This document shows, one piece after another, positions 1 to 5,672 of a DNA stretch of 5,741 nt (its first letter is position 1; every line of letters starts with the position of its first letter). The notes under the pieces were generated by a model, which was given only the letters and a program-made list of their open reading frames with translations, ran no database searches and was not told where the DNA came from. The stretch comes from Thermodesulfobacteriota bacterium (GTDB lineage Bacteria > Desulfobacterota > SM23-61). The stretch is from contig JASEHN010000209.1 of the NCBI GenBank assembly GCA_030018715.1, positions 1 through 5,741 on the forward strand, written 5' to 3'. The translations under genes and the position numbers were made by a program.

Positions 1-30
1 AAAAAAACTCCTCCCTTTGGAAAAGGGAGG
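1..30 (-). terminator. Rho-independent terminator at the end of the minus-strand gene cluster
   Basis: Read on the minus strand, bases 30 to 10 form a 9-bp perfect stem (CCTCCCTTT paired with AAAGGGAGG) around a three-base TCC loop. After two bases (AG) comes a run of seven T that reaches the window edge, so the T-run may be longer. This is the classic intrinsic terminator layout and it lies downstream of purH, in the right orientation to end the whole cluster. The G/C-rich hairpin also resembles palindromes that recur between genes in related genomes, so it may be a dispersed repeat doing duty as a terminator. Confidence 0.75.
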
Positions 31-45
31 TCGGGAGGGATTTCT

Positions 46-64
46 GGTCCGCCTAAGGCGGATC
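46..64. repeat. Short perfect palindrome TCCGCC-TAA-GGCGGA
   Basis: TCCGCC at 48-53 pairs with GGCGGA at 57-62 around a TAA loop. A G.T pair (47/63) and a G-C pair (46/64) extend the stem to 8 bp. It lies between the purH stop and the terminator hairpin. No T-run follows on either strand, so it is unlikely to be a terminator by itself. It looks like one of several palindromic intergenic repeats in this window. Confidence 0.5.
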
Positions 65-130
65 AAGCCGCTAAATTGTTATTGGTTTTTCCCGTTTTGG
101 TTTTTATTTTTTTGATTTATGAATTTAATT

Positions 131-162
131 TTTCTCTGCGTTCTTTGCGCGCTCTGCGGTGA
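131..162. repeat. CGCAGAG-type intergenic repeat
   Basis: On the minus strand, ACCGCAGAG is followed by CGCGCAAAGAA and a second CGCAGAGAAA, directly after the purH stop codon. The repeated CGCAGAG core resembles a family of CGCAGAG/ACGCAGAG repeats that I recall from intergenic DNA of many environmental bacteria. That comparison is from memory; the two copies of the core are seen directly. The rest of the 1-166 gap is AT-rich with no gene. Confidence 0.45.
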
Positions 163-166
163 ATCT

Positions 167-757
167 TTATTTGTTCTCCAGATACTCCGAAATGGCTTTA
201 TCATAGCGGGCGGTGAGCTGATACACTTTCTTGGCCAGGCGGAAATTCGTTTCTTTACTCACTGCGCCGCCGCTTTTCTTCATCTCCGCCAGAATGGGCT
301 GGTAATCAGCCGGGTCCACGATTACGGTCACATAAGGGTAGTTTTTCGCCCCGGCCCGCAGCATGGAAGGCCCGCCGATGTCTATATTCTCTATGGCCTC
401 ATCCAGCGTACAATTGGGCTTGGCCACCGTGGCCTCGAAGGGATAAAGGTTAATCACCACCATATCGATGGGTTTTATGCCATGTTCCTTCATTTTCTTA
501 ACATGCTCGGCATTCTCGCGGATGCCTAAAAGGCCTCCGTGGACTTTGGGATGGAGGGTCTTCACCCGCCCGTCCAACATCTCGGGAAAACCCGTGTATT
601 CGGAAACATCCAGAACCTTCAGTCCGCTTTCCCTAAGGACCTTAGCTGTCCCTCCGGTGGACAAAATTTCCACGCCGGAACCTTGCAGTTCTTTGGCGAA
701 TTCTTGAATCCCGGTTTTATCCGTCAGACTGATGATAGCTCGCTGAATCTTTGACAT
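167..757 (-). CDS. purH: Stand-alone IMP cyclohydrolase (N-terminal domain of PurH only)
   Basis: This 196-residue protein matches the IMP cyclohydrolase (MGS-like) half of PurH, which closes the ring of FAICAR to IMP in the last step of cytoplasmic de novo purine synthesis. Visible family hallmarks are STGGT (33-37), GRVKTLHPKVHGG (63-75), INLYPF (102-107) and IDIGGPSMLRAGAKN (125-139). The residues matching the avian ATIC active-site set, K66, Y105, D126 and K138, are all present. Bifunctional PurH is about 520 residues, but this protein ends just after TARYDKAISEYL, where the cyclohydrolase domain normally ends, so the AICAR transformylase domain is absent. There is no frameshift remnant downstream, only repeats and a terminator, so this is a genuine single-domain form. 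The ATG at 757 is preferred because AAAGGA lies 6 nt upstream; an in-frame TTG at 781 would add eight unconserved residues. It is probably co-transcribed with selD, though separated by a repeat-bearing gap. Confidence 0.93.
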   Translation of the reverse strand: MSKIQRAIISLTDKTGIQEFAKELQGSGVEILSTGGTAKVLRESGLKVLDVSEYTGFPEMLDGRVKTLHPKVHGGLLGIRENAEHVKKMKEHGIKPIDMVVINLYPFEATVAKPNCTLDEAIENIDIGGPSMLRAGAKNYPYVTVIVDPADYQPILAEMKKSGGAVSKETNFRLAKKVYQLTARYDKAISEYLENK

Positions 758-763
758 AAAATG

Positions 764-769
764 TCCTTT
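764..769 (-). promoter_or_regulatory. Ribosome binding site deciding the purH start
   Basis: AAAGGA on the minus strand lies 6 nt before the ATG at 757-755. It supports this ATG over the upstream in-frame TTG at 781-779. The translated family similarity also begins at this methionine. Confidence 0.65.
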
Positions 770-770
770 C

Positions 771-861
771 ATAGGGTTCAAGGATTCAGGGGTTCCATGT
801 CAGGATTTTATCTATGACGCCTTACGACTTACGTCATATCCTTTGACCCCTTGAACCCTAT
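771..861. repeat. Inverted repeat between selD and purH
   Basis: ATAGGGTTCAAGG at 771-783 is the perfect 13-bp inverse of CCTTGAACCCTAT at 849-861. Nested inside are TATGACG (813-819) and CGTCATA (832-838), a second perfect 7-bp inverted pair. The right arm overlaps the selD stop codon (858-860) and the left arm ends just before the purH ribosome binding site. Inside the element, short blocks repeat with a period near 7 bp, for example CTTACGA CTTACG at 821-833. No T-run follows, so an intrinsic terminator is not indicated. It may be a dispersed repeat, an mRNA stabilising or processing hairpin, or both. Confidence 0.6.
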
Positions 862-1901
862 TCTACAGTAATGAGGTTCTCCTCTCGGTTAATCACTTCA
901 CCGACGAGGGAAGCCTCGGCAATTCCCTTTTCTTTCAGTTTCTGCAGAAGCTGTTCTCCTTGAGCTCGGGGCAGGGCGATCAATAATCCTCCCGACGTCT
1001 GCGGATCAAAGAGGATGATCCTCTCGGCTTCGGGAACCTGAGAAGCAATAAAAATATCTCGGCCAAAGTGCCGCTCATTGCAGTAGGCTCCTCCCGGGAC
1101 CATTCCCCGGGCGGCGTATTCCCTGGCCCCCGATAGAATCGGGAGGGACGAGTAAAAAAATCTGAAGGAGAGGCCGCAGCCTCTGGCCATCTCGGAAGCA
1201 TGCCCCAGCAGGCCAAAACCCGTAATATCCGTGCAGGCATGGGAGTTTAATTCCACCATCGCTTCCGCGGCCTGGTCATTCAGGCGGACCATGGAATCCA
1301 CTGCTTGCTGTAAAGCTTCAGGCTCGGCCATCTGCGCTTTAGTGGCGGTAGAAATAATGCCCGTTCCCAGGGATTTGGTTAAAATCAAGACATCTCCTTC
1401 CCTGGCCCCCTTGTTCGTAACGATTTTTTGAGGATGCACGATTCCAGTCACGGAAAGGCCATACTTCAATTCTGCATCCTCCACTGTGTGACCGCCCAGC
1501 AACACAGCGTGAGCCTGATGGATTTTATCCAAACCGCCCTTTAGGATTTCAGTGAGGATGGAAAGATCAAGAGAACGGCTGGGAAAGCCTATCACGTTCA
1601 AGGCGGTCAGGGGCTTTCCACCCATGGCATAAACATCGCTAATGGAATTGGCCGCGGCAATTTGCCCGAAGAGGTAAGGGTCATCAACGATAGGGGTAAT
1701 GAAGTCCACTGTCTGCACCAGGGCTAACTGCGGGGAGATCTGATAAACTCCGGCGTCATCAGCGGTTTCAGTGCCTACCAGCAAATGGGCGTGCTTTTCC
1801 AAGGGCAGCGGCCGCAGAGCTTTCTCTAAGTCCTCCGGACTCAGTTTGGCCGCTCACCCGGCCGCGCGGACCATGGCCGTCAGGCGGATTTTCTCATCCA
1901 C
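858..1901 (-). CDS. selD: Selenide, water dikinase (SelD), itself a selenoprotein with Sec16
   Basis: SelD makes selenophosphate from selenide and ATP, the selenium donor for Sec-tRNA and selenouridine. Reading through the in-frame TGA at 1854-1856 gives a 347-residue protein, the normal family length. The start is the GTG at 1901, with AAAGGA 7 nt upstream and an in-frame stop at 1916-1914. The N-terminus reads IRLTAMVRAAG-U-AAKLSPEDL, placing Sec16 at E. coli Cys17 and K19 at catalytic Lys20. Other family marks are TADDAGVY (46-53; D49 matches E. coli Asp51), SISDVYAMGGKP (D89), LLGGHTVED (134-142), TDITGFGLLGH (D225) and DPQTSGGLL (299-307). These include the three Asp residues that bind Mg-ATP in this family. 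Without readthrough the first usable start is a TTG at 1802, which would lose the glycine-rich catalytic loop. It follows the WP-repeat lipoprotein by 18 nt, so it is probably in the same operon. No selA, selB or selC is in the window. Confidence 0.93.
1807..1853 (-). promoter_or_regulatory. Bacterial SECIS element of selD
   Basis: Just 3' of the TGA, CUGAGUCC (1844-1837) pairs with GGACUUAG (1833-1826), giving 8 bp with one G.U pair around a GGA loop. The loop begins 17 nt after the UGA and its first base is G. This fits the known bacterial SECIS pattern, in which a stem-loop with a G in the first loop positions lies about 16-37 nt from the UGA and is recognised by SelB. A lower stem GCGGCC (1853-1848) with GGCCGC (1813-1808) could enclose the hairpin. 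The fold was worked out by eye. Confidence 0.75.
1854..1856 (-). other. UGA selenocysteine codon in selD
   Basis: This TGA is in frame with both the upstream GTG-started segment (15 codons) and the downstream SelD reading frame. It occupies the catalytic Cys/Sec position of SelD (G-[C/U]-x-x-K), with lysine three residues on. Conservation on both sides and the following hairpin argue for recoding rather than a nonsense mutation or a sequencing error. Confidence 0.9.
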
Positions 1902-1908
1902 GAAAGAT

Positions 1909-1914
1909 TCCTTT
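1909..1914 (-). promoter_or_regulatory. Ribosome binding site for the GTG start of selD
   Basis: AAAGGA lies 7 nt before the GTG at 1901-1899, inside the 18-nt gap after the lipoprotein stop codon. It fixes the selD start upstream of the TGA codon and supports the readthrough gene model. Confidence 0.65.
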
Positions 1915-1919
1915 CAACT

Positions 1920-3419
1920 TCAAGGAGTCTTATTTACAAATACCTCCTCCCGCCCGGAAACAGCTTCTGCGAGAGCAGGGGATTGCTCCCATTCAATTGG
2001 CCAGGGTGAATACAGCAGCCGGAGCGCGCGCTTTTGTCCCTCGGCCCGGTACTCCAGAAGCCCCCTTAGCAGGGAGAAGTAAAAAAGATCTTCCTCTGTG
2101 TAGTAGGTGAGGAAAAAACTCACCTCGTATAGTTCACGCCAGGCGTTCTTGCGGTGCACGTAAAAACCCCAGAGAAATTTAGATTCGCTTTCTCCTGCCG
2201 GGTTACGGTGGTACTCGTAAAGGCGCAAGAGCGGCGCCCAGTTTCTCTCATATCCCTCATCGTCGATCGGGAGCAAGGCCGGGAAATAGAATTGCAGGGA
2301 ACCCTCTTTGCGCAGGCTGTAATAGAAAAGCGGCCAGATTCTTAAAATCCGCGCCTCTTTCCCTTCATCTTTCCAGAACTCGGTCTGATCCTTGGAGAGG
2401 AGCAGGTACCGGTTGACCTCCTTCTTATACTTCTCGTCTTCCTGGCGGGCATACATATAAAGGGGCCAGAGGATATATCCGCTTTGGCGATCTTCCCAGA
2501 GTTTCCGGCTGTAAAAGGGGAAGATGCGCAAGAGAGATTTATCTTCTCCTTTCGCCCACTGGAGTAAAGGCCAGGGAAAATCCCACTGGGTGTATTTTTC
2601 ATCTTCATCATAAGTGTAATTGAAGAAAGGCCAGATCACTGACCGGGAGACCCGTTTCCCGGAAACAGAAGATACATAAAGGGGAAAAACCATGGAGATT
2701 TCGGTGGGATCATCCGTATAAAGGTAACGCTTCTCAAAATGAAAGATGGGCCAGAGAAAAAAAAGTTTTTCGTAATCGTTCTCCTTCTTCTCATGGCCTA
2801 CCAGAGGCCATATCTTAAACCCTTCTCTGCCGCCCCCTTCGGTACGGGAGAAAATAGGCCAAAGAAACGAGTAAGTCCGATTTTCACCCTCGCGGGAATC
2901 GGAATAGATCGGCCAGAGGAGAAAATTCATTTCGTCTTTACCAAAGCGTTTTTTCAGGTTTCCGTAAACCGGGAAAAAACCTCCGTAGGATTCGCCTTTT
3001 TCCGTCTCTCCCCAGAAAGCCAGGAGAAACCCCCTTTCCTTTTTCTCAGCCTCCTTCCCGGTCAGGGCCCTCCGGGTGGAAAAAAAGGGCATAAAGGATG
3101 ACTCCACTTCCTCCTCCGTTCGTTTGTATTTTCCCAGGGGATACAGGTATTCTAAGATGGTGTGCTTCCCTTCTTCCTTTTGCCAGTAGAAAAAAGGGCG
3201 GAAGGCAAAACTTTTTTTCTGTTGATCCTTACGGTAGGTGAATAAAGGCCCCAGGACATTGGTTTCTTTCCCTTCCCGCTCTTCATCTGCGCTGTAAAGA
3301 AAGAAAGGCCCGAAATTTTCCCGCTGTGGCCCCGGACTCAGGGTGGCGCACCCGGAAACCCAGGCCCAGGTCAGCAAGAAGGCCACTCCCCCCCAAAATT
3401 TTCCCTTTATCTCCCTCAT
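1920..3419 (-). CDS. Predicted outer-membrane lipoprotein with about 19-residue aromatic-WP repeats, unknown function
   Basis: I do not recognise this 499-residue protein as a named family. It starts with a lipoprotein signal: MREIKGK, a hydrophobic stretch to residue 20, then lipobox VSGC with the lipidated Cys at 24. Ala at +2 (no Asp) predicts export to the outer membrane. The rest is an array of short hydrophobic blocks of the form [LIVF]-[WFGRM]-P-[ILFV]-[FYL], separated by charged, Glu/Lys/Gly-rich turns. Examples are FGPFF (36), LGPLF (56), FRPFF (73), FMPFF (109), FFPVY (148), LWPIY (168), LWPIF (186), IWPLV (203), LWPIF (222), IWPFF (262), LWPLY (318) and IWPLF (361). Between residues 38 and 320 the prolines recur every 16-22 residues, with two spacings where a block has decayed. 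The pattern suggests about 20 beta strands joined by polar turns, as a sheet, solenoid or barrel; this is inference. The gene follows mlaD by 18 nt with a weak ribosome binding site, so a role as outer-membrane partner of the MCE system is plausible but unproven. Confidence 0.85.
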   Translation of the reverse strand: MREIKGKFWGGVAFLLTWAWVSGCATLSPGPQRENFGPFFLYSADEEREGKETNVLGPLFTYRKDQQKKSFAFRPFFYWQKEEGKHTILEYLYPLGKYKRTEEEVESSFMPFFSTRRALTGKEAEKKERGFLLAFWGETEKGESYGGFFPVYGNLKKRFGKDEMNFLLWPIYSDSREGENRTYSFLWPIFSRTEGGGREGFKIWPLVGHEKKENDYEKLFFLWPIFHFEKRYLYTDDPTEISMVFPLYVSSVSGKRVSRSVIWPFFNYTYDEDEKYTQWDFPWPLLQWAKGEDKSLLRIFPFYSRKLWEDRQSGYILWPLYMYARQEDEKYKKEVNRYLLLSKDQTEFWKDEGKEARILRIWPLFYYSLRKEGSLQFYFPALLPIDDEGYERNWAPLLRLYEYHRNPAGESESKFLWGFYVHRKNAWRELYEVSFFLTYYTEEDLFYFSLLRGLLEYRAEGQKRALRLLYSPWPIEWEQSPALAEAVSGREEVFVNKTP

Positions 3420-3437
3420 GTGTGTGCTGGCCGCCTT

Positions 3438-4733
3438 CTACCGGATGACCGTGCCCAGGATCACGCTCAACACAGTAAGCGGGGTCACCTCCTGGATTCC
3501 CTCGGCGGCTTTGTTAACTGATTTGATTGCTTTCCTCGTGTCGTCGTACAAAGACTCGTCTTTGACCAGTTTACCCAGGGTTCCTTCGCCGCTTTCGATC
3601 TGCTTGGAGACTTTATTCAGGTTGGCAATGGTTTCCTTGGCTTCGCTCATGGTCTCTTTGGCTTGGGTATACAGGGAGTCGTCTTTAACCAGTTTACCCA
3701 GGGTTCCTTCGCCGCTTTCGATCTGTTTGGAGACTTTATTCAGGTTGGCGAGGACTTCTTTGGCTTCGACCATGGTCTCCTTGGTTTGGGTATACAGGGA
3801 GTCATCCTTGACCAGCTTGCCCAGAGTTCCCTCGCCGCTCTCAATCTGCTTGGAAACCTTATTCAGGTTGGCGAGGGTCTCCTTGGCCTGGGTGTAAAGG
3901 GAGTCGTCCTTGACCAATTTTCCAAGGGTTCCTTCGCCGCTTTCGATCTGCTTGGAGACTTTGTTCAGGGTGGCCAGTGTTTGCCTGGCCTCGACCACCG
4001 CCTCTTTAGTTTGCACGTAGAGCGCCTCGTCTTTTACTAACTTCCCGAGCGTTCCTTCTCCTTTTTCAATGGATTGGGCAACCTGGTTCAGGCTGGAGAC
4101 CGTATCTTTGACTTCCCGGTACAGTTTATCGTCCTTGACCAGTTTGCCGATTGTCCCTTCGCCTTTATCAATGACCTTGGTTATATTCTGCAGGTTGGAG
4201 ACGGTCTCTCTGGCGCCGGAGACCAATTCCTTGATGGATTCTTCCCCTTGCTCCCCTCCTAAGGCATTGCTTAGGGACTTGGTAATGGATTTGATGTCAT
4301 CTCCTATGGAGCTGAGCTGGGTTAATACCCGGTCCACGTCCACCGGATGCCCCCCCTCCTCGACCTGGCCATTGGCCTTGATCATTCCCGGCCCAGGGCC
4401 AAGAACAATCTCAATATACTTCTCCCCCAGAAGGCCGGATGATTTCACAAATACTTCCGACCCAAGAGGAATTTTCACGTTGAGCGGCAGGTGCAGCGTG
4501 ACCCTGGCCTTGGCCCCATCGAGAACAATCCCTTCCACCTTGCCCACTTCCACGCCGGCGATGCGCACTGGCGAATTCTTGTCCAGGCCGGCAGCGGATT
4601 CCACGTTGGTGTAAAGCCGGTAGCCGATCTCCCGGACGGTAATCTTTCCCACCCGGATAGTGAACAAAGTCAGAATGACAATCCCGATGACTACGAAGAT
4701 GCCCACTTTCGTCTCTGTGGCAATATTCTTCAT
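3438..4733 (-). CDS. mlaD: MlaD-like MCE-domain protein with an extended repeat coiled coil
   Basis: This periplasmic, inner-membrane-anchored substrate-binding subunit belongs to an Mla-type lipid transport ABC system, whose MCE subunits form hexameric rings that carry phospholipids. The 431-residue protein has a short N-terminus, one membrane segment (about 9-27) and a single MCE domain (about 37-112). Typical MCE sequence is visible in AAGLDKNSPVRIAGVEVGKV (47-66) and SSGLLGEKYIEI (98-109). A long predicted helix/coiled coil follows (about 132-410), then a hydrophobic C-terminal tail TPLTVLSVILGTVIR. E. coli MlaD is only about 180 residues, so the C-terminal half is an extension. It holds six GEGT-[IL]-GKLVKD blocks beginning at residues 191, 225, 266, 300, 341 and 382, spaced 34 or 41 residues apart. 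The ATG overlaps the mlaF stop as ATGA, and GGAGGAGG lies 6 nt upstream, indicating coupled translation. MCE membership is clear; the symbol mlaD is used in the broad sense. Confidence 0.9.
   Translation of the reverse strand: MKNIATETKVGIFVVIGIVILTLFTIRVGKITVREIGYRLYTNVESAAGLDKNSPVRIAGVEVGKVEGIVLDGAKARVTLHLPLNVKIPLGSEVFVKSSGLLGEKYIEIVLGPGPGMIKANGQVEEGGHPVDVDRVLTQLSSIGDDIKSITKSLSNALGGEQGEESIKELVSGARETVSNLQNITKVIDKGEGTIGKLVKDDKLYREVKDTVSSLNQVAQSIEKGEGTLGKLVKDEALYVQTKEAVVEARQTLATLNKVSKQIESGEGTLGKLVKDDSLYTQAKETLANLNKVSKQIESGEGTLGKLVKDDSLYTQTKETMVEAKEVLANLNKVSKQIESGEGTLGKLVKDDSLYTQAKETMSEAKETIANLNKVSKQIESGEGTLGKLVKDESLYDDTRKAIKSVNKAAEGIQEVTPLTVLSVILGTVIR
3546..4190 (-). repeat. Six in-frame 102/123-bp direct repeats within mlaD
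   Basis: Six copies encode a helix unit centred on GEGTLGKLVKDDSLY, with copy spacings, from N- to C-terminus, of 34, 41, 34, 41 and 41 residues. The DNA copies are also very similar: 3565-3626 and 3688-3749 are identical at 61 of 62 bases. The copies nearest the C-terminus are most alike, and the first two (K-GEGTIGK and K-GEGTLGK types) are more diverged. This pattern suggests recent duplication or gene conversion at the C-terminal end. Confidence 0.9.
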
Positions 4734-5560
4734 CGATTTCCTCCTCCAAGATTATTCCGTTGCTGGACAAATTCCGCCCCCCGCGTGATCGGTCCTTCCA
4801 CCTCTCCCTGGATGAACTGCTGGACGACTTCGTTGGGCGAAGACTTGATTTCATCAGGCGTTCCCACTTCGATGATCTCCCCTTTGTAAAGCATGGCGAT
4901 ACGGTCGGCAATGCGGTAGGCGCTGACCATGTCATGGGTGATGGCGATTGAGGTGACTTCCAGTTTCTCCTTCATGCTGACAATAAGTTCGTTGATGACG
5001 TTGGCCATGATGGGGTCCAGGCCCGTGGTTGGTTCGTCGTAGAGCAGGATGGCCGGCTCCATGGCAATGGCCCGGGCCAGGGAAACCCGCTTGCGCATGC
5101 CCCCGGAGAGCTCGGCCGGCATGCGGTTTTCCACATTCTGCAGCCCTACTGATTTTAACTTTTCTATGGCGATAGCCTTGATCTCTTCGTCGGAAAGTTT
5201 GGTATGCCGGCGCAGGGCAAACCCCACGTTCTCCCAAACAGAAAGGGAGTCGAAGAGGGCATCGCGCTGGAAGAGCATGCCGAATTTTTTACGCAGCTCG
5301 TTCCACCCTTCTTCCGAAAGGTTCGAGACCTCCTGGCCGTCCACGTAAATCTCTCCCCGGTCGTGATTCAGGAGGCCGATGACGCATTTGATGAGAACGC
5401 TTTTCCCGGTCCCGCTCCCCCCGATGACCACCATGGATTCCCCGCATTTGACCTTAAGGTGGAGGCCGCGCAGGACATGGTTCTGCCTGAAGGATTTATA
5501 GACGTCTTTAAGCAGGATCATCGTTTCTTCCGGCCCGCGCCGGCACTGCTTGTCATTCAT
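4730..5560 (-). CDS. mlaF: MlaF-like ABC transporter ATPase of a phospholipid (MCE) transport system
   Basis: This cytoplasmic ATPase would drive lipid transport by an MlaE-type permease coupled to the MCE protein encoded next to it. In the 276-residue form, Walker A is GGSGTGKS (47-54), the Q-loop Gln is at 98 within FQRDALFDSLSVWENV, the signature is LSGGMRKR (151-158), Walker B is ILLYDEP (171-177), the D-loop is TGLD and the switch His is H209. The methionine-bearing LSGGM signature and the C-terminal FIQGEVEGP segment (249-257) are typical of MlaF, rather than of amino-acid or lipoprotein exporters. The start is uncertain: an ATG at 5560 has only weak ribosome binding sequence, while the internal ATG at 5521 (M14, beginning MILLKDVYKSF) has GGAAG 5 nt upstream and matches the usual family start. 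The longer form is given because the extra 13 codons are GC-rich like the gene. It overlaps mlaD by 4 nt. No permease gene lies upstream within the window. Confidence 0.92.
   Translation of the reverse strand: MNDKQCRRGPEETMILLKDVYKSFRQNHVLRGLHLKVKCGESMVVIGGSGTGKSVLIKCVIGLLNHDRGEIYVDGQEVSNLSEEGWNELRKKFGMLFQRDALFDSLSVWENVGFALRRHTKLSDEEIKAIAIEKLKSVGLQNVENRMPAELSGGMRKRVSLARAIAMEPAILLYDEPTTGLDPIMANVINELIVSMKEKLEVTSIAITHDMVSAYRIADRIAMLYKGEIIEVGTPDEIKSSPNEVVQQFIQGEVEGPITRGAEFVQQRNNLGGGNR
4740..4747 (-). promoter_or_regulatory. Strong ribosome binding site of mlaD inside the mlaF 3' end
   Basis: GGAGGAGG is 6 nt upstream of the mlaD ATG (4733-4731) and lies within the last codons of mlaF, where it encodes part of the GGG stretch near the C-terminus. 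It is the strongest ribosome binding site in the window and fits translational coupling of the two transport subunits. Confidence 0.7.
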
Positions 5561-5610
5561 ACTCTAAACCTAACCCGGCATAACCGAAACAAAAAAAGGC
5601 AAATTGATAA

Positions 5611-5633
5611 ATTCGAAATTAGCATATCGAAAT
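5611..5633. repeat. CGAAAT direct repeat in the mlaF leader
   Basis: ATTCGAAAT at 5611-5619 and ATCGAAAT at 5626-5633 share CGAAAT, spaced 14 bp apart, with a related CCGAAAC at 5584-5590. From memory this resembles AT-rich TTCGAAATT-type intergenic repeats of environmental Deltaproteobacteria. A regulator binding site is possible but not indicated. Confidence 0.35.
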
Positions 5634-5640
5634 CCAAACC

Positions 5641-5672
5641 ATTGCAGATCGTAGATTGTAGATTGCAGATTG
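5641..5672. repeat. 7-bp tandem repeat (ATTGYAG)n
   Basis: The sequence reads ATTGCAG, ATCGTAG, ATTGTAG, ATTGCAG, ATTG, about 4.6 copies of a 7-bp unit with C/T variation. It lies in the non-coding leader upstream of mlaF. This motif type recurs between genes in many environmental bacterial genomes, as far as I recall, and often causes false short ORFs. Confidence 0.7.

Noticed and set aside
119..529. Plus-strand ORF of 136 residues opposite purH
   Set aside because: It lies antisense to a clear, conserved purH domain and shows no recognisable family features or ribosome binding site.
758..781. Extended purH start at the in-frame TTG (781), adding eight residues
   Set aside because: The added residues are not part of the family, the TTG lies inside the inverted repeat, and the ATG at 757 has a well-spaced AAAGGA.
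1800..1802. TTG at 1802 as the selD start
   Set aside because: It would remove the conserved catalytic loop. The upstream frame encodes that loop through a TGA with Sec context, from a GTG with a ribosome binding site.
3343..3897. Plus-strand ORF with repeated SSLTSLPRVPSPLS peptide
   Set aside because: It is the antisense shadow of the mlaD repeats; its periodicity is fully explained by the minus-strand repeats.
5641..5672. CRISPR-like array
   Set aside because: The unit is only 7 bp in direct tandem with no spacers, so it is a simple repeat and not a CRISPR.
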